A stretch of DNA of 64,000 nucleotides from Desulforapulum autotrophicum HRM2 (GTDB lineage: Bacteria > Desulfobacterota > Desulfobacteria > Desulfobacterales > Desulfobacteraceae), in NCBI RefSeq assembly GCF_000020365.1, contig NC_012108.1:5482001-5546000 (forward strand), read 5' to 3'. The position numbers were made by a program, and so were the translations under genes. Shown here piece after piece: positions 35,528 through 43,326 of this stretch; the first letter of the stretch is position 1, and each line of letters opens with the position of its first letter. Below the pieces are notes generated by a model. The model was not told the DNA's origin, did not search any database, and saw nothing but the letters and a program-made list of their open reading frames with translations.

Positions 35528-35887
35528 TTTGCGAATATCTATTGCCCTTTGAGCCTCCTCATGAAAAGTTGGTATCGGTTGAAAACACCCATTGTCAGGC
35601 AATTTTGCCTTTTCAGACGGGGGTGCTACGACATAAACCCCGGTCTTTTCAAGAACAGACCCATTACTATCGTGGTAGGCTTGGTCAGCTGTGATCAACT
35701 TCACATCAATGCCCAATGCCTGGGCAAGTTTAATCACTGGCGTTAAAAACAGGCTATCATGATGATTGGCTGCTCCAATAAGAGAAACCAATGGAAAACA
35801 GTGACCGGTTAAAGGATTAATTGCAGAAAGCGTATGCATGCGGTAACCAATAACATACTGTGATTTATCTCGTTTCTTTCTTTTCAC
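35528..35887 (-). pseudogene. DDE transposase fragment (IS remnant)
   Basis: About 120 residues of an IS transposase with S-A-I-N-P-L-T-G-H, A-A-N-H-H-D-S and L-I-T-A-D-Q-A-Y-H, which contains an Asp of the catalytic triad. Both ends are missing: upstream it stops at the hip promoter and downstream it runs into the AlbA_2-type fragment. No intact terminal repeats were seen. Confidence 0.8.
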
Positions 35888-35890
35888 CGC

Positions 35891-35974
35891 ACGGTTAAAT
35901 ATGTTTGACAGAAAGTTATTTTAACCGTACAGTTAAAAAACTCGTTTTTTGTATAATTATACCGAACGGTTAAA
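35891..35974 (+). promoter_or_regulatory. hipBA promoter with HipB-type operators
   Basis: TTGACA (35905-35910) and TACAGT (35928-35933) are spaced by 17 bp. The -10 sits inside the palindrome TTTTAAC-N6-GTTAAAA (35919-35938). Further half-sites ACGGTTAAA lie at 35891 and 35966, flanking a second possible -10, TATAAT (35952). The layout fits autorepression by the HTH antitoxin encoded just downstream. Confidence 0.65.
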
Positions 35975-35986
35975 AAAGGAAAGGCT

Positions 35987-36241
35987 TTGACAGACTTAAG
36001 ATATCCCTACCTTGTTCGTCTACCCAACTATATGGGAAAAGCGATAAAAGATATCCGCAAGAAGAAAAATATGACCCAGGGAGATCTGGCCGATATCACC
36101 GGGACCAGCGTAAAATTTATTAGTGACGTCGAACGTGGGAAAGAAACAACTCAAATGGATAAAGTGTTTGATTTGGTGAGAGCTTTAGGCATTCAAATCT
36201 ATTTGACCATAGATCCGTTTTTTCCAAAGGATAACAGATGA
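35987..36241 (+). CDS. hipB: HipB-like antitoxin, XRE-family HTH
   Basis: An 84-aa protein with an HTH at about 16-70 (I-R-K-K-K-N-M-T-Q-G-D-L-A, then F-I-S-D-V-E-R-G-K). It should bind the operators upstream and neutralise HipA. The start is TTG with AAAGGAAAGG upstream. It overlaps hipA by 4 bp (ATGA). Confidence 0.88.
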   Translation: MTDLRYPYLVRLPNYMGKAIKDIRKKKNMTQGDLADITGTSVKFISDVERGKETTQMDKVFDLVRALGIQIYLTIDPFFPKDNR

Positions 36242-37521
36242 ATAACAAAAACAGACTGTTAATTTTCTGGGATGAACAAATTGTTGGTACATTGGAACGG
36301 CATCAAAAGGGAAAAGTTGTATTCCAATATTCCCAGGGTTGGCTCGATAATGCTGGCCGTCCTATTTCTTTTTCCCTACCATGTAGCGAAAAGCAGTACC
36401 CACCTGCAGTCAGTACTGCTTTTTTTGAAAACTTGCTTCCAGAAAATAATGCCAGAACGATTCTGGCTTTCAATCATCGATTTGACAAAAAAGATACATT
36501 CGCCTTTCTTGAAAACTTTGGTGCGGATTGTGCTGGAGCCCTTTCAATTCTTCCTGATGGAGATAATATAGACTTTACACCCGGACAATACGAGTGCATC
36601 AATACAGAACTGATAGAAACCCTTGATAAGATAATGGCTGATCCAGGGAAATTTACGTTGTTTCCGGAAATGAAAAAAGCCAGGCTTTCGATTGCCGGGG
36701 CGCAGGATAAGCTTCCCATTTATTTTGAGGGCAATGACTTTTACCTGCCACTCACCTCCGGCTCTGCAACTACCCACATTCTAAAACCCGCAAATGCTGG
36801 CTTCCCAGACATTCAAAGGAATGAGACATTCTGCATGGACCTGGCTCAAAAAATAGGATTGCCCGTTCCCGAGTCGAGGCTGATTAAAATTGGTGCCCAT
36901 GAACTTTTTGTCATAAATCGTTACGATCGAAAAAAAACAGAGAAAAAAGTTATACGTATCCATCAGGAAGATTTTTGCCAGGCCATGGGGTTACCGGCAG
37001 ATAGAAAATATCAGGAAAGTGGTGGGCCAGGTTTTTTACAATGCAGAAGAATTGTTGATGAATTCCTTTTTAAACAAGGAACAGATGTCCGAACGAATTT
37101 TGCACGAATAATGACATTTAACTATTTGATTGGAAATCATGATGCACACGCAAAAAACTTTTCCATCCTCCATGGCAATGACCCAACATTCGCACCTTTT
37201 TATGATTTACTGTCCACGCAAGTTTATCCTTTGGACAATAAGTTTGCCATGGCTATAGGTAAAACGTATCGGCTTGAGAGGGTAAAGGAGCATTCATTAA
37301 AAGAATTCGCCCAGGACATCAATATCCGGCCTCAAAAACTTATTTCCTTGATGGATGAGATAAGGCAAGCAGTGAATAAAGTTTATCTTCCTTTGATTAC
37401 TGAACATGAAAAAAAATATGGTGCGTCTAAAATTTATAATGACCTCATTAAGGTCATTACCGGTAATCTTGAACGTATCAATAAAATTTGCGATACTCAG
37501 GAGGATAAATTTTCTACTTAA
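36238..37521 (+). CDS. hipA: HipA-like serine/threonine kinase toxin
   Basis: A 427-aa HipA with an N-terminal subdomain and the kinase-like core: G-A-Q-D-K-L-P-I, I-L-K-P-A-N, N-Y-L-I-G-N-H-D-A-H-A-K-N with the catalytic Asp, and Y-D-L-L-S-T. E. coli HipA phosphorylates glutamyl-tRNA synthetase and induces dormancy; other HipA proteins have other targets. All catalytic motifs look intact. Next to a fragment heap, the module may stabilise the island. Confidence 0.92.
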   Translation: MNNKNRLLIFWDEQIVGTLERHQKGKVVFQYSQGWLDNAGRPISFSLPCSEKQYPPAVSTAFFENLLPENNARTILAFNHRFDKKDTFAFLENFGADCAGALSILPDGDNIDFTPGQYECINTELIETLDKIMADPGKFTLFPEMKKARLSIAGAQDKLPIYFEGNDFYLPLTSGSATTHILKPANAGFPDIQRNETFCMDLAQKIGLPVPESRLIKIGAHELFVINRYDRKKTEKKVIRIHQEDFCQAMGLPADRKYQESGGPGFLQCRRIVDEFLFKQGTDVRTNFARIMTFNYLIGNHDAHAKNFSILHGNDPTFAPFYDLLSTQVYPLDNKFAMAIGKTYRLERVKEHSLKEFAQDINIRPQKLISLMDEIRQAVNKVYLPLITEHEKKYGASKIYNDLIKVITGNLERINKICDTQEDKFST

Positions 37522-37532
37522 CCCCCTGGAAT

Positions 37533-37844
37533 ATGCCCCTCAAAAATAAAACCAAATTTCGGAACTGGACCCAGGCTGATCCAGCCAACAACCTTTTGGG
37601 ACCAAGTCGGGACCAAGTTGAAATTTTGACCGTATGCAAGAGAGAACAGGCTATTCCAGATCTATTAACCATGGTAGGTAGAACGGGTCGGACCAAATTC
37701 CACACAGATCTTTTAAATCCCCTGCTTGGACAGGGGTTGGTGGAAATGACCATTCCGGACAAGCCCAAAAGCAGCAAACAGAGATACCGTATCACAGAAA
37801 AAGGGCACCGCTGTTTAACCAATTTAGGGGCTCGGAAATTTTAA
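37533..37844 (+). pseudogene. C-terminal winged-helix remnant of a RecG-like/AlbA_2 protein
   Basis: About 100 residues resembling the tail of RecG-like AlbA_2 proteins: P-S-R-D-Q-V, R-T-K-F-H-T-D-L-L-N-P-L-L, then V-E-M-T-I-P-D-K-P and Q-R-Y-R-I-T. The catalytic and AlbA parts are missing. The stop codon lies within a hairpin repeat element. It may be non-functional, although the frame itself is open. Confidence 0.7.
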
Positions 37845-37984
37845 AATATACCAATAGGGCGCTGGATTTTTGCTTGTCTTCAAGGCGCATCAATTGGAGC
37901 ATATTGGAATATGTGCCAATTGATGCAACGAAGAAGACGAGTAAAAAGACAAGCCATATGGTAAATTTTATTTTTTCCGAGTCC
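37827..37984. repeat. MITE-like imperfect inverted repeat
   Basis: The left end reads GGGCTCGGAAA and the right end TTCCGAGTCCC. Arms of about 70 bp pair imperfectly, including GCATCAATTGGAGCATATTG with its mirror around 37905. Total length is about 158 bp and no protein is encoded. It shares the CGTTGCATCAA core with the element at 26567-26702. Confidence 0.75.
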
Positions 37985-38174
37985 CTTACCCTCTGACGAA
38001 ATCTGATCAATCGAAAGATTGATAATATAAAGGTTGCGGAACAGGTAGGATTCATTAATGCAAATCCCAGCCGCCGTTACCTTTGCTTTTCAAGCAATTA
38101 CAGGCAGTATGGCTCTGTCTATTTCTTCACGCATGGATTTATGCCGGTATGGGCTGGATGATGAGCTTATGATG

Positions 38175-38219
38175 TTGACATAATGAAGTTTTTATAAAAA
38201 CATTAACACATCATGTTAA
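38175..38219 (+). promoter_or_regulatory. Putative higBA control region
   Basis: A TTGACA word at 38175 is followed by an exact palindrome TTAACA-CATCA-TGTTAA (38203-38219), 25 bp before the toxin ATG. The palindrome is the likely operator for the HTH antitoxin. No good -10 box at standard spacing was found. Confidence 0.5.
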
Positions 38220-38243
38220 CTTTTTTATTGACACAGGTGTTTT

Positions 38244-38579
38244 ATGGATATATTCTTTAAGACAAAAAAGTTGCAAAAAATATGCTCAACAAAAAGAGCG
38301 GCAGTTAAAGAGCTTGGACCAAAGGGAGGCAAAAAGCTTATGCAAAGACTGTCAGAATTAAGTGCAGCTATAACATTAAGTGATATTTCCTACCTTCCAC
38401 CTCCCCGCCTTCATGAACTTTCAGGAAATCGGAAAGGACAATTTTCTGTAGACCTTGATCATCCATACCGGTTGTTATTTATCCCAGCGAATGAATCAAT
38501 TCCAATGAGGGACGATGGTGGGATGAATAAAGAAAAAATTGACCAGATTGAAATCTCTGAAATTGAAGACACCCACTAA
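38244..38579 (+). CDS. higB: HigB/RelE-superfamily toxin
   Basis: A 111-aa protein of the plasmid-maintenance killer (HigB) family. It has R-L-H-E-L-S-G-N-R-K-G-Q-F-S-V and H-P-Y-R-L-L-F, the usual core strands with basic residues for ribosome-dependent mRNA cleavage. It precedes its antitoxin by 12 bp, the reversed gene order typical of higBA. Confidence 0.85.
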   Translation: MDIFFKTKKLQKICSTKRAAVKELGPKGGKKLMQRLSELSAAITLSDISYLPPPRLHELSGNRKGQFSVDLDHPYRLLFIPANESIPMRDDGGMNKEKIDQIEISEIEDTH

Positions 38580-38591
38580 AAAGGTGAAAAT

Positions 38592-39698
38592 ATGGTAAAA
38601 GCAAAAAAGCAATATGGTTTTAGCCCTGATTATGCCGTCTCGCCAGGGGAAACATTGAAAGAAACGGTAGAATTCAAAGGCATGACTCAAAAAGAATTAT
38701 CCAAAAGAACAGGCTTGACCGTTCAGTCGATCAATCGAATATATAACGGTGATCAACCGATTAACTATGAAACTGCGAACAAGCTTGAGCTTGTCACAGG
38801 TGTTCCTGCAAGATTTTGGAATAATTTAGAATCAAAATATCGAGAACAGCTTGAAACAGTTAAAGAGCTGAAACGTTTAAATGCAGATATTGGCTGGCTT
38901 GAATCCATACCCGTTTCTGAACTAACAAAGAGAGGGTTGATTCAGAAATCAGACAAAAAAACACTACAATTAAGGGAAACGTTAAAATTTTTTGGAGTGA
39001 GTAGTGTTTCTTCATGGGAAGAAATATGGGTTGAACCAAAAGTTGCAACACGGCGTTCTCAATGCTTCGAATCTCGACCTGGACATGCAGCTACATGGAT
39101 TCGAATTGGAGAAATTCTTGCAATGGATATCGAATGTAGATCCTTTGATAAGACTCTTTTTAAACAGGCGTTACAAAACATACGAAGTTTAACTCTCAAA
39201 TCTCCTCGAGAGTTCATCCCTCAGATGATCCAAATATGTGCACAGGCAGGTGTCGCAATTTCGTTGGTACCGGAGATGCCAAAAGTGCCGTGGAGCGGCG
39301 CGACTAAATGGTTAACCCCTAAAAAGGCAATGATAATAATTAACCTCAGAGGGAAAAGTGAAGATAAATTCTGGTTTTCTTTTTTCCATGAAGCTGGCCA
39401 TGTGATAAATGATAATAAAAAGTCTCTCTACATAAATGATCACAGCGATGATCCAGTTGAAAAAAGAGCCGATGAGTTTGCTGCAAACATTCTCTTTCCC
39501 GATGGCTGCAGGGACCAAATACCTTCCCTTACTACCAAGGTGCAAATAAAAAAATTTGCTAAAAAATTAAATTTAAGCCCTGGTATTGTTGCCGGGCAGT
39601 ATCAATTTCTTACAGGTAACTGGTCCTGGTATAAAGATTTGATAAAAAAATTCGTTTGGGAAAACAACATATTAAAACAAAAAGAGCCCCTAAGTTAA
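38592..39698 (+). CDS. HigA-like antitoxin fused to ImmA/IrrE metallopeptidase
   Basis: A 368-aa protein. Residues about 15-85 are a HigA/XRE helix-turn-helix (L-K-E-T-V-E-F-K-G-M-T-Q-K-E-L-S, then I-N-R-I-Y-N-G). Residues about 215-345 are an ImmA/IrrE zinc peptidase with F-F-H-E-A-G-H-V and the Glu of E-K-R-A-D-E-F-A-A-N. Such fusions serve as antitoxins or stress regulators that can cleave a repressor. AAAAGGTG precedes the ATG. It is paired with the HigB-type toxin upstream. Confidence 0.88.
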   Translation: MVKAKKQYGFSPDYAVSPGETLKETVEFKGMTQKELSKRTGLTVQSINRIYNGDQPINYETANKLELVTGVPARFWNNLESKYREQLETVKELKRLNADIGWLESIPVSELTKRGLIQKSDKKTLQLRETLKFFGVSSVSSWEEIWVEPKVATRRSQCFESRPGHAATWIRIGEILAMDIECRSFDKTLFKQALQNIRSLTLKSPREFIPQMIQICAQAGVAISLVPEMPKVPWSGATKWLTPKKAMIIINLRGKSEDKFWFSFFHEAGHVINDNKKSLYINDHSDDPVEKRADEFAANILFPDGCRDQIPSLTTKVQIKKFAKKLNLSPGIVAGQYQFLTGNWSWYKDLIKKFVWENNILKQKEPLS

Positions 39699-39707
39699 GG
39701 GGCTCTT
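39682..39707. terminator. Hairpin at the end of the higBA operon
   Basis: AAGAGCCCC (39682-39690) pairs exactly with GGGGCTCTT (39699-39707) and overlaps the antitoxin stop codon. The stem is strong though the T-tract is short. The next 230 bp are AT-rich without a gene. Confidence 0.7.
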
Positions 39708-39939
39708 AACATCAAACTTTACATTTTGATCTCAGGTGTTCGTCAGAACGGTTACAAATACCTTACAAACCGCAATTAACTAATATGCCAATAATAGGTC
39801 ATCCCAAACAGTAAATTTCTAATATTTGTAAAATTTATTGTAAATATTGTCTTCAATTAAAGCCAAACTTTTTACATTTTGGCCCAAAACTTATAGGACC
39901 TGTTGAGACACAAGATTCATAGCTAATCCACAATTGCTT

Positions 39940-41153
39940 TTAACAATTGTCACCACCAGCAAAAGCCAACCATTCATCCTTCTTGGCACTAATTGAAAGC
40001 CCTGAGCAGGCAACATTTAATTCTGGAAAAACCCTGTAACCTCCGGCATCGGGATAAGACCAGGCGGTGAGTGCCAAGGCAAAGGCGGCCAACTCCACAC
40101 AACGCTGATCCAGCTCAAGACCATGGAGATTATCCCTTAACACCGCATCCACAGCCGCTTTGGCTGACAATTCTTCCAGTTCCATGCGCATGGGCACCAG
40201 CATCAAAAAGGCAGCCACCAGAAAATGGCCCGACCCGCAACAGGGATCAAGGGTTTTAAGTTCAGCCAAAGTTTTCGGCCAAGCGTCAAAGGTTCCTGCT
40301 GCCGGAGCCCATGCACCATCTTCATCCTGTACAAATCGCAGATACGCCAGGGGCACGCCATCAAGGGATGCTTTATGACGAAGCGCTTCTTCGCTTTCAG
40401 CCGTTTTTAAATCATTTTCGGTCAGCCGTTTACCTGCCCACCATGCCCCAAGGGAGTTATCCAACAGAAAGCTGACCATATAAGGCTCGGTAAAAAGCTG
40501 GGTAACGGCGGGCAGTTCCCGGGCGCCTATCTTCACCTCGGAGCTATTCACCTCGTCTTTTCGCTTTGTCTGCCATAATTGATACACCCAGCCCAGGGAA
40601 TCAGATGCTAAGAAGACCTCCGGTTCAAGCTCTGCCAACAGGCGTTCCAAGCGTTGCTGATGCTCCGGCGGCAGAATCAACTCAAAGGAGGGAGAATCAG
40701 GCCTGAAGATCTGGGGCAACATCCGGGCCGCATAACGGGCCGCAAGTTCCCAGCCGTTTTTTGCACCTTCGTCCCCGGCAAGAGCCTCACACTCTTCCAA
40801 GGTGACCGCAACCGGATCATCAGGATCGGGATACATGAGCAGATTGTTCTCTGCCAGAAACCGGGCAAAGAGCATGCGGTGCCAGTGCTCGTAGGCAACC
40901 TCTTCAACCAGCCGATCCATCTCCTGTTTTTGTGTTTTGGCGCTTCTGACATCCCCCAGCTGACGGCCGTACACACGAAGTCTGCGGCGAAGGTTCCGGT
41001 CATCCTCGCTTAAATAGTCCAATGGCTTGGCACTCTCAACTCCTATCTACTGGAGCGACGCCCTGGCCGCACTTCGGCAATGTCACGGGCTTTCTTTATG
41101 GTACCCTCAAGTCTATTTCGTAAGGTTTTATCTAAAGGATGTATTCTAAAATC
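39940..41153 (-). pseudogene. pglX: Decayed BREX methyltransferase PglX
   Basis: The residues match the N-terminal half of PglX-type adenine methyltransferases: L-D-K-T-L-R-N-R-L, R-D-I-A-E, R-R-R-L-R-V-Y-G-R-Q-L-G-D and the SAM motif D-P-C-C-G-S-G-H-F. Three lesions are visible: a frameshift near 41070, an in-frame TAG at 41047-41049, and loss of everything after N-V-A-C-S-G-L, including the N-P-P-Y catalytic motif. The longest open piece (39940-41022) has no ribosome site. An inverted repeat ACAATTG/CAATTGT lies at the truncated end (about 39931-39951). Confidence 0.85.
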
Positions 41154-41293
41154 CTATTCCCATATAACCGGCATGGCCGGAGCATGGTATCTGTCATAGC
41201 CACAACGAATGATGAAACGTCTCTGATTGCAATGCTTCGGTACGCGTTTCATATAAAAAATTAGCCAAAACGCATTTATTACGCAGCGCTCGC

Positions 41294-41317
41294 AAAATAC
41301 GTGCGCGCTCGTATTTT
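41294..41317 (-). terminator. Hairpin after the AlbA_2 gene
   Basis: AAAATACG (41294-41301) pairs exactly with CGTATTTT (41310-41317) around GC-rich TGCGCGCT, 2 bp beyond the stop of the gene ending at 41320. It is a plausible weak terminator. Confidence 0.45.
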
Positions 41318-41319
41318 GG

Positions 41320-42987
41320 TTACCTCCGCTCATAAAAGGTTCCCTTGCCCCGCCCTTTGGGCTGAATCGTCCCGGCTTCCGACATTTTTTTCAGCAACCG
41401 GCTGGCCTGGAAAGGACTGATCTTGCATAGATCCGCCACATCCGCCCGTTTTATGGAACCATGGACATCAATATATTTAAGCACCATCTGCTCCTGCTGA
41501 ATTCGATCGAAACCTGCCTGACGAACATAGGCAGATTTATCTCCTGTCTGCTGATAAACTTTTGCACTGAGCATATAGGTGCGTCCGCGGCCGACGCCAT
41601 GGGCTTCAACCATTCCGGCCTCACAAAGTTTTTCGATGATGCTGCGAATAGCGGCTTCAGGCTTTTGAGTGGCTTTCACAAAATCCGTTGTGGTGAGACG
41701 CCGCTCTTCACAAAGTCGGGCAAGAATGATCAGACTGTCAATGGGCATCACACCGGATTTTTCTTCGTGCTCCAAAATCATTTTCAAGAAATCAAGGTCG
41801 GCATTTGCATTGAACATTTGAACCATGACGGTAAAGGAATCAGACATGGTATAATCCGGCGCAGGTTTGCCGTAACGAAGCATTCCCTCAAAAATGCGAT
41901 CAATACCGCGGCCGGTACGCTCGGCCAGGCCAACCCGTTTGATGATATCTGCAAGCAGGGGATTACGGGAACGGGGGGCCACAACCAGGAGATTTTCCAG
42001 GGTAACGCCTTCGACAAATCCGCCGGGGCTTGAGATGGAGAGTCCATGCTCATCTATCCGTACATGCACCGCACCAAGCCTTGCAAAGTCGCGATGAACA
42101 AGCGCATTGACAAAGGCTTCGCGAAAGGCCCGACGATCATAGTTTGGAATCGGGACCCTGAACAGTCCAACCTGGATCTCCTCTTCCTCAACCCGCGCCT
42201 TAAAAAGCTGTTCCACATCTTCAAACGTCTGCAAAAGCGATTTGCGAAAAAATTCATTCACGCGGACATTGGTGCCATGCAGAACTTGAAAGGCCACTTC
42301 ATGGGCAGGAAGCAATCTGCGTATATCCGTTTCTTTTCCCAGCAAAAGTAATCCTGCAACCGTTGGCCTGGCCACACCATCAACAAGGGTTGACAACCCC
42401 AGCGCCCCGTCCAGCTCATTATCAGCCAGGGGTAACAAAGATTGGTCCCCCCCGTACCGGCGAATGGCTTCCCGCAACCGATGGCGCTCCAATGGATTTA
42501 AATCTTCTGCCAATAATTCAGGAACCATTGCCGCACTTGGGTCCAACAGCCCCATGGAAGATTGACGCTGGATAAATTCGTGGGGATAAAAAGGAACGGC
42601 TTCAGGGGTGCCATCAAGTTTCAAACGACGTCTCAACAAAAGCCCATCAGACGTAGAAACCAAACCTCTTGATTTGGGAACAACAATCCGGGCTATTTTC
42701 ACGCCTCCGATCTCGATGGCTTCAACCATTACCGATAGGGACGGAGTGGTTCTATTTGCAATCAATGCGGGAAGGCCTGCCGTATTTTGATGGTTGGGAT
42801 GCAATCCTGTAACGGCACCATCGTCTTCGACCCCCAGCAAAAGGTTCCCTCCTTCGGTATTTGCAAGGGAAACCACCGCAGCAATAAGATCACGATCGGG
42901 CAAAGACTTGAGATCACTCTTAAACTCAAGCGCCAGGCTCTCTCCCTTCTTGAGTGCTTCATCTAATTCGAGTTTATTTATGTTCAT
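41320..42987 (-). CDS. AlbA_2 (Schlafen-type) DNA-binding, RecG-like protein
   Basis: A 555-aa protein. Residues about 10-130 are an AlbA_2/Schlafen domain (S-L-A-L-E-F-K-S-D, then T-E-G-G-N-L-L-L-G-V-E-D). The middle is the ATPase-like RecG-related part with F-V-N-A-L-V-H-R-D-F and G-T-G-R-G-I-D-R; the C-terminus has two winged-helix segments. Such proteins are often regulators or accessory genes of BREX and other defence loci. It sits between the tail of a BREX ATPase gene and the pglX pseudogene, so it was probably part of that BREX operon. It appears intact. Confidence 0.82.
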   Translation of the reverse strand: MNINKLELDEALKKGESLALEFKSDLKSLPDRDLIAAVVSLANTEGGNLLLGVEDDGAVTGLHPNHQNTAGLPALIANRTTPSLSVMVEAIEIGGVKIARIVVPKSRGLVSTSDGLLLRRRLKLDGTPEAVPFYPHEFIQRQSSMGLLDPSAAMVPELLAEDLNPLERHRLREAIRRYGGDQSLLPLADNELDGALGLSTLVDGVARPTVAGLLLLGKETDIRRLLPAHEVAFQVLHGTNVRVNEFFRKSLLQTFEDVEQLFKARVEEEEIQVGLFRVPIPNYDRRAFREAFVNALVHRDFARLGAVHVRIDEHGLSISSPGGFVEGVTLENLLVVAPRSRNPLLADIIKRVGLAERTGRGIDRIFEGMLRYGKPAPDYTMSDSFTVMVQMFNANADLDFLKMILEHEEKSGVMPIDSLIILARLCEERRLTTTDFVKATQKPEAAIRSIIEKLCEAGMVEAHGVGRGRTYMLSAKVYQQTGDKSAYVRQAGFDRIQQEQMVLKYIDVHGSIKRADVADLCKISPFQASRLLKKMSEAGTIQPKGRGKGTFYERR

Positions 42988-43019
42988 TCACGGCTCCTTC
43001 TTCAATGGGGCACCATGTT

Positions 43020-43178
43020 TCATACCATAACCGGTCCGTTTTTCAATTTTTCAATTAAAATCTTTCGTGATTTTGCAAGCCAGGCTTCCACATCTGATTC
43101 GTTTTTAAAGGTCTGATTCGGCAATTTCACCGACTGGATTTCCAGTTCCATCATCCTTGCAGCAGCCAATATACCTGA
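43020..43178 (-). pseudogene. C-terminal remnant of a BrxC/PglY-type BREX ATPase
   Basis: About 52 residues, not opened by a credible start, read I-L-A-A-A-R-M-M-E, V-K-L-P, D-V-E-A-W-L and end K-N-G-P-V-M-V. This is the form of the extreme C-terminus of large BREX P-loop proteins. A stop at 43179-43181 and unrelated DNA lie upstream, so only the tail survives. The ATG of the AlbA_2 gene follows 32 bp later, the normal order of an ATPase-then-pglX BREX operon. Confidence 0.6.
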
Positions 43179-43291
43179 TCAAACCGAGAAGGCATGGCAG
43201 CAACCCTATCCTTGAATGCCGATAAAAAGATGGAATCCAAGGTATTTATAAAAACGGTTAAGGTGACCGAATATAACCTTTTCGATTACAA

Positions 43292-43313
43292 AAGCCCCGT
43301 ATTCACGGGGCTT
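43292..43313 (-). terminator. Rho-independent terminator of the 12-gene defence operon
   Basis: On the minus strand AAGCCCCGT, loop GAAT, ACGGGGCTT is followed by TTG, a perfect 9-bp GC-rich stem 13 bp beyond the stop of the kinase gene. It marks the end of the operon that begins near 62045. Confidence 0.85.
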
Positions 43314-43326
43314 ATAAAATTAAATA

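Noticed and set aside
39940-41022. An open frame of 360 residues taken as a complete methyltransferase.
   Set aside because: It lacks the N-P-P-Y motif and its natural N-terminus lies upstream behind a frameshift and an amber codon, so it is a pseudogene.
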